From Anaerolineales bacterium (GTDB lineage: Bacteria > Chloroflexota > Anaerolineae > Anaerolineales > Villigracilaceae), in NCBI GenBank assembly GCA_020634895.1, contig JACKAV010000001.1, forward strand, positions 372,001-436,000: a DNA stretch of 64,000 nt. The letters run 5' to 3'. The notes under the pieces are model-generated. The model searched no databases. It was not told where the DNA came from and saw nothing but the letters and a program-made list of their open reading frames with translations. The position numbers and the translations under genes are program-made. Shown here one piece after another: positions 51,008 through 59,903 of the stretch (the stretch's first letter is position 1; every line of letters begins with the position of its first letter).

Positions 51008-52606
51008 ATGCAAGAAACCATTGGACAACGCTTGAAGCGTGAACGCGAAGCGCGTTATCTTACGCTCGAAAAAGCAGCGGCAGATACACGCATCCGCCGC
51101 GTTTTTCTTCAAGCGCTTGAGTCGGACGATTTTTCGGTCATGCCTTCCGCCGCGCAGGGACGCGGATTTTTGCGCAACTATGCCGAATATCTCGACCTCA
51201 ACATCGACGAACTGATCGCCGAGATCCAACGCAACCCCATCCCACCGGTTGAAGAAGTCAGCGGACCGTTACCGCAGGTTAATCTTGCCGAGACGGAACT
51301 ACCTCCCTTAACCGAAGCGGAGGATGAAGAAGAAGCCGCGCCTCCTTTCTGGACCCGCATCCTGCGCCGCAAACCCAAAGTGGATTCAACGCCCGAACTG
51401 GTTCAAGATTCCGCTGAAGACGAATCCGTTCAGCCTGAAGAAGCGGCCGTTGAAGAGACAGAGCAAAAATCGTTACCAGATGAGACTCAACCTGATGGTC
51501 AGGAGTCAACTGAAACTGAGGAAGCTGCGAAGCAAAGTCTGTGGGTGAGAGTCGCTTTGTGGCTTCAGGCAAAGACCGAAAAGCAGGTCGAGCCTCCGGC
51601 GGTTGTCCCTTCCCTTGAAGTGGAAGAAGCTCTGGCAGCGAAACCTGCCGCGCCCGATAAACCCGCCGATGCCATCATGGCGGAGATCGGCGCGCAGCTT
51701 CGCGAACGGCGCGAGATGATCAGCCTGTCGATCGATGAAGTGGAACGTCATACACATTTGCGCGCAGTGTTTGTGAAGGCATTGGAGGAAGGCGCATTCG
51801 ATAAACTCCCGTCAACGGTGCAGACGCGCGGCATGCTTTCGAACTATGCAAGTTTCCTCGACCTCGATGTGGATGCGGTTTTGCTGCGTTATGCCGATGC
51901 CTTGCAGGCGAGGCGTCATGAGAAATATGCCGAGATTCCCCGCGAACAGGTGCAGACGCAGGTTAAGACCTCCATGCCTTTGCTGCGGACTTTTATTGCG
52001 GGTGACCTGCTCTTTGGTTTTCTGATGATCGCTGTGATCGTTGGTTTGTCTATCTGGGGAATTGGAAACCTTATCAATCGACAGACCGAAACTGACGTCT
52101 TGCCGACGGCTCCCCCCATTGTGGAAGTGTTGGGAAGCATTCCCGCGCCGACGGCTTCAGCTGAGTTGACCTTTGTGGCAGTGGACGATCCATTGGCTGC
52201 GACATCTGGCACGGACGGCGGTGATTTGGCGACTCCTGAAGTGACGGAGATCGTTTCAAATGCAAATGTCGTGGTCAGCGTCTTCGCCGTGGAGCGCGTA
52301 TTTGTGCGTATCTCTGTCGATGGGGAAGTTGTCTTTGAGGGACGCATGGCGCCCCGCGAGAACAAGGTTTTTGAAGCGAACGACCAGGTCGTGGTCCTTA
52401 CTGGTAATGGCTCTGCCTTGCGCGTCACATATAATGGAACCGACCTCGGCTTGATGGGTGCGCCCGGAGAGGTGGTCAATCGGGTATATTTGATCACAGG
52501 CGTGGCAACGCCAACCGCCACCATCCCGCCGACGCCGACGAATACCCCGTTGACCACACCGACCTTCACGCCGACTGTAACACCCACGTCGACGGTCAGT
52601 CCGTAA
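51008..52606 (+). CDS. RodZ-like protein with two HTH domains
   Basis: A 532-residue bitopic protein. A RodZ/HTH_25 helix-turn-helix domain lies at about 1-75 (IGQRLKREREARYLTLEKAA), an acidic linker at 85-215, and a second, similar HTH domain at about 222-300 (IGAQLRERREMISLSIDEVE). One membrane segment (about 330-352), a DUF4115-type beta domain (about 415-500; VFVRISVDGEVVFEGRM) and a Thr-Pro tail follow. RodZ ties MreB filaments to the membrane in rod-shaped cells; usual RodZ has a single HTH. A TACAAT box lies 6 bases before the ATG and no Shine-Dalgarno is seen. Confidence 0.85.
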   Translation: MQETIGQRLKREREARYLTLEKAAADTRIRRVFLQALESDDFSVMPSAAQGRGFLRNYAEYLDLNIDELIAEIQRNPIPPVEEVSGPLPQVNLAETELPPLTEAEDEEEAAPPFWTRILRRKPKVDSTPELVQDSAEDESVQPEEAAVEETEQKSLPDETQPDGQESTETEEAAKQSLWVRVALWLQAKTEKQVEPPAVVPSLEVEEALAAKPAAPDKPADAIMAEIGAQLRERREMISLSIDEVERHTHLRAVFVKALEEGAFDKLPSTVQTRGMLSNYASFLDLDVDAVLLRYADALQARRHEKYAEIPREQVQTQVKTSMPLLRTFIAGDLLFGFLMIAVIVGLSIWGIGNLINRQTETDVLPTAPPIVEVLGSIPAPTASAELTFVAVDDPLAATSGTDGGDLATPEVTEIVSNANVVVSVFAVERVFVRISVDGEVVFEGRMAPRENKVFEANDQVVVLTGNGSALRVTYNGTDLGLMGAPGEVVNRVYLITGVATPTATIPPTPTNTPLTTPTFTPTVTPTSTVSP

Positions 52607-52624
52607 ATAGGTTTGATAAATTTA

Positions 52625-53992
52625 ATGTCAGGAAAAAACGTGTCGAAGAATACTTTTCATTTGGTATCCCTTGGTTGTTCAAAGAATACGGTCGACTCTG
52701 ATTCGATGGCGCAGCTTCTCACAAGCGACGGCTATAGCTTTGTGGAAGACCCATCGAAGGCTTCTGTGTTGATCGTAAATACCTGCGGGTTTATTGGTCC
52801 CGCAAAGGACGAGTCCTACCGTGTGCTGGAAGAATTGGCGCAGGGCAAGAAAAAGAGTCAAGTTCTCATTGCGGCTGGATGCCTTACCCAGCGTTACGGC
52901 GTGGAAGTTGCGAAGAGAGTCCCCGGTATCGATGGCATCCTCGGTACGCGCCGCTGGATGGATATTGTGCAGGTTGTGAACGACGCCCGCAAGGGAAAGC
53001 ATCCCGAGCCTGTTTATCATCTGCCCGAAGCGCCGACAGTGGGCGCTGACGAACATGGCGCGCTGCGCGTCAGTGTGACCGGACCCAGTGCATATTTAAA
53101 GATAGCCGATGGCTGCCGCCGTCCGTGCGCATTCTGTGCCATTCCGCTCATCAAGGGGACGGCGGTTTCGCGTCCGATCGAATCGATTATCAACGAGGCG
53201 CGCACGTTGCGCGATAACGGCGTCCGTGAGTTGATCCTGATCGCGCAGGACTCCACCGATTATGGTCATGACCTCGGCATGAAAGACGGTTTGGCGAACC
53301 TGCTTGAACAGTTGACCGATTCCGTTCCAGATATGGATTGGATCCGCGTCATGTATTCGTATCCGGGGTACGTCACCGACCGTCTCATCGAGGTGATGGC
53401 GACCCGCAGGCAGGTACTGCCGTATCTTGATATTCCGCTTCAACATGCGCATCCCAAAACTCTGTATCGCATGAAGCGCCCGTCCAATATGGATTGGGTG
53501 CATAAGACACTTGGCAAGATGCGTTCGACGATCAAAGACCTCGCCATTCGCACGACCTTCATTGTCGGGTACCCCGGCGAAACGGATGAAGAGTTTCAGG
53601 CGTTGTATGATTTTGTGGATGAGATCCGCTTCGACCGCGCCGGAGCTTTTCAATTCTCCTTCGAGCCGGGGACTACATCCGCGCCTCTGGGCGACCCGGT
53701 ACCTGCCGAGGTCAAACAGGAGCGGTACGAGCGTCTGATGGAGCTTCAGCAGAACATATCCCTGCAGGTGAATCAATCCTATGTTGGGAAAACGCTTGAT
53801 GTGCTTGTGGAAGGATTCGACAACGGCATCTCAGTCGGCAGGTCCTACCGCGACGCCCCCGAAGTGGACGGGTATGTGGTCATTGAAGGGAAAGCCGAAG
53901 TGGGTGATATTGTCCCCGTAAAAATTACCGGCGCTTTCGCCTACGACCTGACCGGTGTATTGACTGAACAGAAAAACCTGATCCAGTTATAG
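52625..53992 (+). CDS. rimO: ribosomal protein S12 methylthiotransferase RimO
   Basis: Taken from ATG 52625 (455 residues). An N-terminal UPF0004 domain (FHLVSLGCSKNTVDSDSM; NTCGFIGPAKDES; AGCLTQRYG) provides three Cys for the auxiliary Fe-S cluster. A radical SAM domain follows with CRRPCAFCAIPLIKG (CxxxCxxC) and a TRAM domain at the C-terminus. RimO adds a methylthio group to the conserved Asp of S12. The YLDIPLQHAHPKTLYRMKRP phrase separates it from the tRNA-modifying MiaB. The rodZ-like gene ends 18 bases upstream. Confidence 0.96.
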   Translation: MSGKNVSKNTFHLVSLGCSKNTVDSDSMAQLLTSDGYSFVEDPSKASVLIVNTCGFIGPAKDESYRVLEELAQGKKKSQVLIAAGCLTQRYGVEVAKRVPGIDGILGTRRWMDIVQVVNDARKGKHPEPVYHLPEAPTVGADEHGALRVSVTGPSAYLKIADGCRRPCAFCAIPLIKGTAVSRPIESIINEARTLRDNGVRELILIAQDSTDYGHDLGMKDGLANLLEQLTDSVPDMDWIRVMYSYPGYVTDRLIEVMATRRQVLPYLDIPLQHAHPKTLYRMKRPSNMDWVHKTLGKMRSTIKDLAIRTTFIVGYPGETDEEFQALYDFVDEIRFDRAGAFQFSFEPGTTSAPLGDPVPAEVKQERYERLMELQQNISLQVNQSYVGKTLDVLVEGFDNGISVGRSYRDAPEVDGYVVIEGKAEVGDIVPVKITGAFAYDLTGVLTEQKNLIQL

Positions 53993-54008
53993 TGTTGCGA
54001 TTAAAAAT

Positions 54009-54038
54009 AAAATCGGAAGTCGCGCGACTTCCGATTTT
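54009..54038. terminator. bidirectional terminator, 30-base perfect palindrome
   Basis: Bases 54009-54038 are perfectly self-complementary (AAAATCGGAAGTCGC and its complement), with A and T runs at the ends. It sits between the converging rimO and CopD-like genes. Confidence 0.9.
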
Positions 54039-54042
54039 TGAT

Positions 54043-54549
54043 TTAAGAAACCCTTGCGAGGGCGGTCGCTCCCAGAATGAGAGCGGATAGCAGCAGGTTA
54101 ATCCGCAGTAACAGCGTTTCCCTTTTTTGCAGGCTGGCGAGTTCTGCCTCATCTGCCCTGTCTTTTTTGAGTAGTATCCGCTGCATGGCTGGCAGGACTT
54201 CCCAGGTTTGGATGGCGCTGACGACCACCATCACGACGGCGAGTCCATGCTTGACGAGGATGGCAACCGACCATTGTGTACTGATGGAAAGAAAGCCGTC
54301 GTAATGCGGACTGGTACTCAGTTGAAAAAGTCCCGTTACCAGCAGAATACCCATGCAGAACCATGCGATGGGTTCGAGTCGCTTTTGCAGGGCGGAGATC
54401 AGGCTGAGTTGGTCGGGCAGCTTCAAAGACCGGGTCGAGGCGGGGAGGAAGAGCAGGTTGATCGCTGCGAGGCTTCCGATCCATGTGACTGTAGCCAGTA
54501 TATGCAGCCAAAAGATGACCGCCAGAACTGGTGTAGAAGGTTCGCTCAT
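54043..54549 (-). CDS. CopD-like four-helix membrane protein
   Basis: Taken from ATG 54549 (168 residues); a longer frame upstream would run through the end of the previous gene and has no family likeness. Four membrane segments with His residues near the ends of helices (FWLHILATVTWIGSLAAINLLF; SVAILVKHGLAVVMVVVSAI), as in the CopD/copper resistance D and related cytochrome-like families. A role in copper or heme handling is suggested by family only. It starts 7 bases after the TPR protein stop on the same strand. Confidence 0.75.
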   Translation of the reverse strand: MSEPSTPVLAVIFWLHILATVTWIGSLAAINLLFLPASTRSLKLPDQLSLISALQKRLEPIAWFCMGILLVTGLFQLSTSPHYDGFLSISTQWSVAILVKHGLAVVMVVVSAIQTWEVLPAMQRILLKKDRADEAELASLQKRETLLLRINLLLSALILGATALARVS

Positions 54550-54556
54550 ACTTCGA

Positions 54557-55633
54557 TTAAGGTCCCTGTGTGGGAGCGTCGGTAGGAACCTCGGTCGGAA
54601 CATCTGTCGGCGCATCGGTTGTGACCACTTCGGGCACGGCAGTTGGCGGATAACAATTGTTATATGCCTGTGCCTGCTTTGCCTGCGCATCTCCATCGAG
54701 TTGACCGATTGCCGCCGCTTTAGCGTATTGATCATATGCACTGCAATAGGACTGTTTTGTATAAAGTTCATCCGCAAAGCGGACGGAGGCGATGTAATAG
54801 CGTTCTCCTGCGGTCATGGTGCCGTCCCACATGGAGGGCCACCCGGCAGCGACCTGCTCGAAGTAATTGGCAGCCTGTTCCCAGTTCAATTCCCAGAAAC
54901 TGGCGCCGACCATATACGAACGCGCCCCATCGCGCAGACCGACAGCCGTGTTGTCAAGCGGACCAAATCGCTCGGCAAGCGTCAGATAATAGATACCGCC
55001 TTCGAGGTTGCCTCCCTGTGTGATGAGGTTGTATCCCTGATTGCGGAGCGCGAAATAGTACATGCCGTCGACCTGTGCGGCTTTATAGTTTATGTCCAAT
55101 TTGCGGACGGTATCGAGTGCGGTCAATGCGCCGATCCAATCCTGTGCGCGGATAAGATCCTGTGCGCGGGCGTAGGCGCTTTCAACGCCGCTGTAATCCG
55201 GTGTAGCGGTGAGCGTGGGAGCGAGCGTGGGGGTAGGGACGCTGCTCAGTACGAGGACTTCCGTCAACTTTTCCTGTGCGCCGGGAAAATTCGGGTCACG
55301 CTGGATGATGTATTCCAGGCGCTGGCGGGCGTTTTCGTAACGACCGAATTCAATATCCACCAGGGCAAAGGAATATTGCTCGGTGAGCTGCTGCACCATA
55401 ATGGACTCTTCCGCATTTTTGCGTACGCCGATGCCGGAACTATAGCCTCCGAATCCGCCCAAGCCGATCAGGAGCAGGAACCCGATAACGCCGATGAGAA
55501 TGGACTTCCAGCGTGAAGGTTTTTTGACAGGGCGAATGGGCTGGGTATCGTCTTCCTTCAAAGGTTGTGATGCTTGCGTGCTTTCCATATCAGCACGTTT
55601 ATTAATTTGTGTGGTTTCAAAATCTTCAGACAT
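54557..55633 (-). CDS. membrane-anchored TPR-like protein
   Basis: A 358-residue protein: a cytoplasmic N-terminus (about 1-43), one membrane segment (about 44-68; SILIGVIGFLLLIGLGGFGG), then TPR-type helix pairs (about 80-130 and 150-320) interrupted by a Thr-Pro spacer (about 130-145), and a Thr/Pro/Asp-rich tail. It has the same build as the TPR protein at 21338-23203. A TATAAT box on the - strand (55641-55646) is 7 bases before the ATG and there is no Shine-Dalgarno. Function unknown; probably a surface scaffold. Confidence 0.8.
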   Translation of the reverse strand: MSEDFETTQINKRADMESTQASQPLKEDDTQPIRPVKKPSRWKSILIGVIGFLLLIGLGGFGGYSSGIGVRKNAEESIMVQQLTEQYSFALVDIEFGRYENARQRLEYIIQRDPNFPGAQEKLTEVLVLSSVPTPTLAPTLTATPDYSGVESAYARAQDLIRAQDWIGALTALDTVRKLDINYKAAQVDGMYYFALRNQGYNLITQGGNLEGGIYYLTLAERFGPLDNTAVGLRDGARSYMVGASFWELNWEQAANYFEQVAAGWPSMWDGTMTAGERYYIASVRFADELYTKQSYCSAYDQYAKAAAIGQLDGDAQAKQAQAYNNCYPPTAVPEVVTTDAPTDVPTEVPTDAPTQGP

Positions 55634-55640
55634 GGCGGTG

Positions 55641-55646
55641 ATTATA
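55641..55646 (-). promoter_or_regulatory. -10 box (TATAAT) 7 bases before the TPR gene ATG
   Basis: Consensus TATAAT on the - strand with the start codon at 55633 and no Shine-Dalgarno between. It predicts a leaderless transcript. No clear -35 box. Confidence 0.5.
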
Positions 55647-55694
55647 CATTCTTTTGTTTGGGCATATTTTTTTCTTAATCGGGACTTAAAACAT

Positions 55695-57191
55695 TTACAG
55701 TTTCATTAAGTGCTTCGCTTCAGACCAGACGATGGCGAGCGAGATCAACCCGCCGATGACCATGCCGATCAATGCGGTGACGATGGCGCCGCCGGGCAGG
55801 TACAACGCGATCAGATAGGTCACCACTCCGCCGACAACTGCGGCGATGAGTCCCTTGATGATGGCGCCGCTGGTCTTGAGCGGTTCGTGTGTGCGCCTCG
55901 AAAGCAGGGTCAATGTGACGATGGCTTCCACCAGCAGGGCGATCTCGGCGAAGGCGATGACCGGCGCGCCGATCTGCTTGAAGAACGTCACGCCGAGGAT
56001 GCCGACTCCCAGAAAGATGACCAGCCGAATGCCGATGGTGTACAGCGGGATCATCGGTTCCTTGCGGGCATAGAAGGCGCGGATGGCGATCTCGTGCACG
56101 GTGTAGCCGGTCAACGTGGCGAGGTAGGCACGGGTCGTCCATGTGAGGAGCTGGGTGATATCTTCGGAAAAGCCGAAGACGCCGCGCACCAGTGGATGGA
56201 TTCCCGCCGCCATCACCGCCGCAATGGGCAGGGTTAATGCGATCAGGACTCGGATGGCACGTTCCACTGTAGCGCTGAACCCTGCCCAGTCACGCCGCGA
56301 GGCGAGCTCTGAGAGGGCTGGCAGCATGGCGGTGGCAATCGCCGTCCCGAGGATCGTCTCCGGCACCTGCATGACCATCCAGCCATATGTCAGTGACGTG
56401 ACCGCGCCAACCTGGTCCAAACGTGAGGCGAGGTTGTCGCGCGCGATGAAGATGACTTGAATGCCAGCCATCGTCGCCAGGCGCGGCGCCATGAGTTTGA
56501 GTGCTTCGATCAAACCAGTATGGCGGAGGTCCAGGGCGGGCGTCCAGCGGAAGCCGTACATGAACAGACCCGGCACTTGAATGAGCAGATGAAACGCCGC
56601 GCCGATGATGACACCATAGACCAGACCATAAATGCCGAAACGCGGCACAAGGAAAATCGCGCCGAGGATCTGCCCAACGTTGTATAAACTTGGAGCGATG
56701 GCTGGCAGTACAAAATGCTGGTTGGCTTGCAGGGACGCCATCACCAAACCGCTGATGGAAAAAATGATGGTGCCGATCAGATTCAGGCGCATCAATTCCG
56801 CCAGCAGTTGACGCTGCTCCGCGCCGAAGCCCGGCGCAATGCCGAGGTTGGCATCCACGATCTGCTGCGCAAAAATGGCAATGAGTATCGCCAGCGAACC
56901 CGTCACTAAAAAGCCGACATTCGCCACGCGCGAGAACAGATCCCATGCGGCGGCGCGGTCTTTGGTGGTGAGATATTCGGTGAGCAATGGAATGAACGCC
57001 ATTGCCAACGCGCCGCCGGAGATCAACGCGAATAACAGGTCGGGCAGATTGTTCGCCGCGTTGAACGTATCCAGCAGGTGCACATCGTCCGCGTAGATGC
57101 GCGAAATGATTCCGGCGCGGACGAACGCCAGCACCTTGTCGATCAAAAAGAAGAACGCTACGATCAAAGAGTTGCGTGTCAGTTTCGACAT
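55695..57191 (-). CDS. murJ: lipid II flippase MurJ
   Basis: A 498-residue MOP-superfamily membrane protein with about fourteen membrane segments. Family phrases seen are LIVAFFFLIDKVLAFVR at the N-terminus, AFIPLLTEYL, GVIIGAAFHLLIQVP and IAIRAFYARKEPMIPLY. The Arg/Asp/Arg central-cavity positions needed for lipid II flipping appear present (FVRAGII, RDNLASRLD). It moves the peptidoglycan precursor to the outer face of the membrane. A small zinc-ribbon peptide gene lies 2 bases upstream on the same strand. Confidence 0.93.
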   Translation of the reverse strand: MSKLTRNSLIVAFFFLIDKVLAFVRAGIISRIYADDVHLLDTFNAANNLPDLLFALISGGALAMAFIPLLTEYLTTKDRAAAWDLFSRVANVGFLVTGSLAILIAIFAQQIVDANLGIAPGFGAEQRQLLAELMRLNLIGTIIFSISGLVMASLQANQHFVLPAIAPSLYNVGQILGAIFLVPRFGIYGLVYGVIIGAAFHLLIQVPGLFMYGFRWTPALDLRHTGLIEALKLMAPRLATMAGIQVIFIARDNLASRLDQVGAVTSLTYGWMVMQVPETILGTAIATAMLPALSELASRRDWAGFSATVERAIRVLIALTLPIAAVMAAGIHPLVRGVFGFSEDITQLLTWTTRAYLATLTGYTVHEIAIRAFYARKEPMIPLYTIGIRLVIFLGVGILGVTFFKQIGAPVIAFAEIALLVEAIVTLTLLSRRTHEPLKTSGAIIKGLIAAVVGGVVTYLIALYLPGGAIVTALIGMVIGGLISLAIVWSEAKHLMKL

Positions 57192-57193
57192 GG

Positions 57194-57379
57194 TTAATGT
57201 TCTGTGTTTTTGGGAATCTCGATGCCGGGAAATTCATCCGCCAGTTGTTGGGTCTTGTGAATCAACAGCGGCAGGCATTGTGCGCAGATAAATTTTTCTT
57301 CACCTTTAAAGGTCAATCGCAAGAGAGGGGTTATTTCCTCGCTCCGCTTGCATTTCACGCAAACATTAAGTTCACTCAT
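57194..57379 (-). CDS. small zinc-ribbon protein
   Basis: A 61-residue protein with two CxxC pairs (CVKC at 7-10, CAQC at 32-35) forming a probable zinc ribbon, followed by a short helix. Shine-Dalgarno GGAGA precedes the ATG. The stop is 2 bases before the murJ start, so the two genes are co-translated. I do not know its function; the tight linkage suggests a part in cell-wall assembly or its control. Confidence 0.8.
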   Translation of the reverse strand: MSELNVCVKCKRSEEITPLLRLTFKGEEKFICAQCLPLLIHKTQQLADEFPGIEIPKNTEH

Positions 57380-57412
57380 TTATCTCTCCAATCGTAAATC
57401 TGAAATCGCAGA

Positions 57413-58201
57413 TCAAAAAATTCCCTTGATGACGCTTCCATCCACGTTCAACATCGTGCCGGTGATATAGGATGCGGCAGGGCTGACCAGAAATGTCGCG
57501 GCGTTGGCAAACTCTGCGGGCTGACCCATCCTCCCAAGCGGAATCTCCGCCGCCTGCCGCTTCGCCTCTTCCTCGACCGAAGACTGGTTCTTGTTTGCCC
57601 GGTCTGTCAGCAACTCTGTGACTCGTTCCGTTTCAGTCCAGCCGGGGATGATGGAGTTGACCCGTATGCCTTCGCCGCCCAGTTCGATGGCGAGGGACTT
57701 GGTCAACCCGACCGTCGCGGTGCGGACGCTGTTCGAGATGAGCAGGTTTGGCAGCGGCTGTTTCACCGTCAGCGAGGTGATCGTCAGGATGCTGGGCGCA
57801 GCCGACTTCCGCAAATATGGAAGCGCCGATTTTATCAGACGCACATGAGACATCAGGCACAGGTCAATGCCTTTTTGCCAGGCTTCTTCATCCAATGAAT
57901 CGATGGAACCGGGCTTGGGTCCGCCCGTGTTGGTGATGAGAATATCCAGCCCGCCAAAGGCTTCGACGGTCTGTTGGACCAACTGGGCAGGCACATCCGG
58001 CAAACTGGCGTCGCCGACCAACCCGATGGCTTGCGTTCCGGTTTCCTTTTGTATCTTCTCTGCTGTTTTTCTTACGTTCTCATTCCGCCCGTTGACCGCC
58101 ACTTTGCAGCCCTCTTTTGCGAGTTGAAGCGCCGTGGCATAGCCCAATCCGCGGGTGGAGCCGGTGACGAGGGCGATCTTGTCTTTTAGTCTTAAGTCCA
58201 T
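57413..58201 (-). CDS. SDR-family oxidoreductase lacking the catalytic Tyr-Lys
   Basis: Taken from ATG 58201 with Shine-Dalgarno AGGAG (262 residues). A Rossmann-fold SDR with the cofactor motif TGSTRGLG, NTGG in the NNAG position, and GIRVNSIIPGWTETER. The catalytic YxxxK is replaced: where YAASK is expected the sequence is SNSVR. A subgroup of FabG-like SDRs shares this change; their activity is not clear. It may use another residue or have lost reductase activity. Confidence 0.85.
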   Translation of the reverse strand: MDLRLKDKIALVTGSTRGLGYATALQLAKEGCKVAVNGRNENVRKTAEKIQKETGTQAIGLVGDASLPDVPAQLVQQTVEAFGGLDILITNTGGPKPGSIDSLDEEAWQKGIDLCLMSHVRLIKSALPYLRKSAAPSILTITSLTVKQPLPNLLISNSVRTATVGLTKSLAIELGGEGIRVNSIIPGWTETERVTELLTDRANKNQSSVEEEAKRQAAEIPLGRMGQPAEFANAATFLVSPAASYITGTMLNVDGSVIKGIF

Positions 58202-58266
58202 TTGCTGATCTCCTGTGAATGGCACAAGATGAAGGTTTTAAACTTGCACCCTGTAACCTTTAATCT

Positions 58267-58548
58267 TCAGCCTAACTCAATCTTCGTATCCCAAACATCT
58301 CCATGGGACCAATTTGCTTCCGCCCATTTTGCCACAGTTTGCAGCGCGGATTGCAGAAAGGCGCTGTCGTTTCCCACCATCACACAGACGATAATGGCTT
58401 CGTCCCATGCATCTTGTTTCCCCATTTCTGCCACAGAGACGTTGAATTCGCGATGCAAGCGCGACATGAACGGCTTGATCCGTCCGCGTTTTTCTTTGAG
58501 GGAGGTGCAGAGGGGGAGGCGTAGGTGAATGGTGAGGGTGGCGAACAT
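58267..58548 (-). CDS. DUF503 family protein
   Basis: A 93-residue protein that matches DUF503 over its whole length: an N-terminal strand with LPLCTSLKEKRGRIKPFMSRLHREFNVSVAEM (spread over residues 11-42) and a second strand AIIVCVMVGND. DUF503 proteins are small ferredoxin-like folds of unknown role that often sit near rbfA and other translation genes. Here it is divergent from folC. Confidence 0.88.
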   Translation of the reverse strand: MFATLTIHLRLPLCTSLKEKRGRIKPFMSRLHREFNVSVAEMGKQDAWDEAIIVCVMVGNDSAFLQSALQTVAKWAEANWSHGDVWDTKIELG

Positions 58549-58563
58549 GGGGAATTTTTTGAT

Positions 58564-58591
58564 TTGCGATTTACGATTTTAGATTTACAAT
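58564..58591 (+). promoter_or_regulatory. promoter of folC, leaderless start
   Basis: TTGCGA (58564-58569), a 16-base spacer and TACAAT (58586-58591), 7 bases before the folC ATG at 58599. Confidence 0.55.
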
Positions 58592-58598
58592 CTTTTAC

Positions 58599-59903
58599 AT
58601 GGATATTGAAACTCGATACAACCAAGCCCTAGATTACCTGTATTCCTTCGTGGATTATAGCCTCAAACATTCGTCCGAGTTGGCGAAGGCAGACTTCAAC
58701 CTTGACCGCATGTTCGCGTTGATGAAGTCGCTGGGCGACCCACAGGCGAAATATCCCGTCATCCATGTAGCGGGGACAAAGGGTAAGGGGTCCACGTCCG
58801 CGCTGTGTGCGGCGGCATTGCAGACGGCGGGATACAAGACGGGCTTGTACACGTCACCGCATTTGGAGGATTACGTCGAGCGGATTCGCATCAACGGCGA
58901 GCCGATCTCTCATGAACAGTTGGTCGAGCTGGTGGAAGAGATCAAACCGCATGTGGCGAAAGTCGAAAAACTCACAACCTTTGAAATCACGACCGCATTG
59001 GCATTTCTGGCATTTGCCAAGTACGGAGCAACTGCCGCAGTCTTCGAAGTTGGACTTGGCGGGCGGCTGGATGCGACCAATGTCGTCACGCCGAAGGTTT
59101 CGGTCATCACGTCGCTGTCGTATGACCACATGGCAGTTTTAGGCAATACCCTCACGCTCATAGCAGGGGAGAAGGCGGGTATTATCAAACCGGGCGTTCC
59201 AGTTGTTTCTTCCCCGCAAAAGGATGAGGCTTGGCAGGTTTTGTTTCGCGTAGCCAGTGAAAAGAATTCTGAGATAACTCTTGTAGGGCGAGACATAGAG
59301 TTTGAACGCGTTGCGTCATCTTTGGAAGGGCAGAAACTCAGAATTCAGAATTCAGAATTCAGAATTCCCCTGCTTGGCAGGCATCAGGTTGAAAACGCTG
59401 CCACCGCGTATGCCGCATTGAAAGCCAGTGGAATTCCCATCACGGATGAACAGATCCAAACCGGATTTTCTCGGGTACAATGGCGCGCCCGCTTTGAAGT
59501 GGCGCGGCTCGACCCTCCCGTTATATTTGACTCCGCCCATAATCAGGATTCGTTCGAGAAGCTGCGCGAAACACTGGATGAATATTTCCCCGGCAAAAAG
59601 GTCTATCTCATCTTTGGCGCGTCGGAGGATAAGAACATCCCCGGCATGTTCGCAGAGATGAAATCGAAGATTAAAAAAATTATCATCACGCGTGCGGACC
59701 ATCCGCGGGCTTTGAGCGTGGAACAGATTCAGGGTCTCGCCGAGCAGGCTGGAGCGGAGTCTGAGGCGGTGGTTCCCGTCAAGGAGGCGCTGCGCCGCGC
59801 GCTGGAATTGTCATCGAAAGATGGTAGCATTGTATTATCCGCCGGTTCGATGTTCGTAACTGCGGAAGTAATGAGAGCTTTTTCGTCATTGCGAGGAGGG
59901 TGA
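58599..59903 (+). CDS. folC: folylpolyglutamate synthase / dihydrofolate synthase
   Basis: A 434-residue Mur-ligase-type enzyme that adds glutamate to dihydropteroate and folates. The ATP loop GTKGKGSTSALCAAAL (about 51-66), the omega loop TSPHLEDYVERIRING, and the central FEVGLGGRLDATN are intact. The C-terminal Mur_ligase_C part is normal in length. A four-fold 7-base repeat (59340-59367) lies inside the coding sequence (RIQNSEFRIP), and the last six codons come from an interspersed repeat that begins at 59885. No Shine-Dalgarno; the promoter ends 7 bases before the ATG. Confidence 0.95.
   Translation: MDIETRYNQALDYLYSFVDYSLKHSSELAKADFNLDRMFALMKSLGDPQAKYPVIHVAGTKGKGSTSALCAAALQTAGYKTGLYTSPHLEDYVERIRINGEPISHEQLVELVEEIKPHVAKVEKLTTFEITTALAFLAFAKYGATAAVFEVGLGGRLDATNVVTPKVSVITSLSYDHMAVLGNTLTLIAGEKAGIIKPGVPVVSSPQKDEAWQVLFRVASEKNSEITLVGRDIEFERVASSLEGQKLRIQNSEFRIPLLGRHQVENAATAYAALKASGIPITDEQIQTGFSRVQWRARFEVARLDPPVIFDSAHNQDSFEKLRETLDEYFPGKKVYLIFGASEDKNIPGMFAEMKSKIKKIIITRADHPRALSVEQIQGLAEQAGAESEAVVPVKEALRRALELSSKDGSIVLSAGSMFVTAEVMRAFSSLRGG
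59340..59367 (+). repeat. 4x AGAATTC heptamer tandem repeat inside folC
   Basis: Four perfect head-to-tail copies of AGAATTC within the folC coding sequence. The unit is not a multiple of three, so gain or loss of one copy would shift the frame. Confidence 0.95.

Noticed and set aside
54340..54385. GGGTTCGAGTCGC sequence resembling a tRNA T-arm
   Set aside because: No acceptor stem, D-arm or anticodon arm around it, and it lies inside the CopD-like coding sequence.
56290..57237. Open frame overlapping murJ on the same strand in another frame
   Set aside because: murJ accounts for the region; the alternative product has no membrane pattern and no motif.
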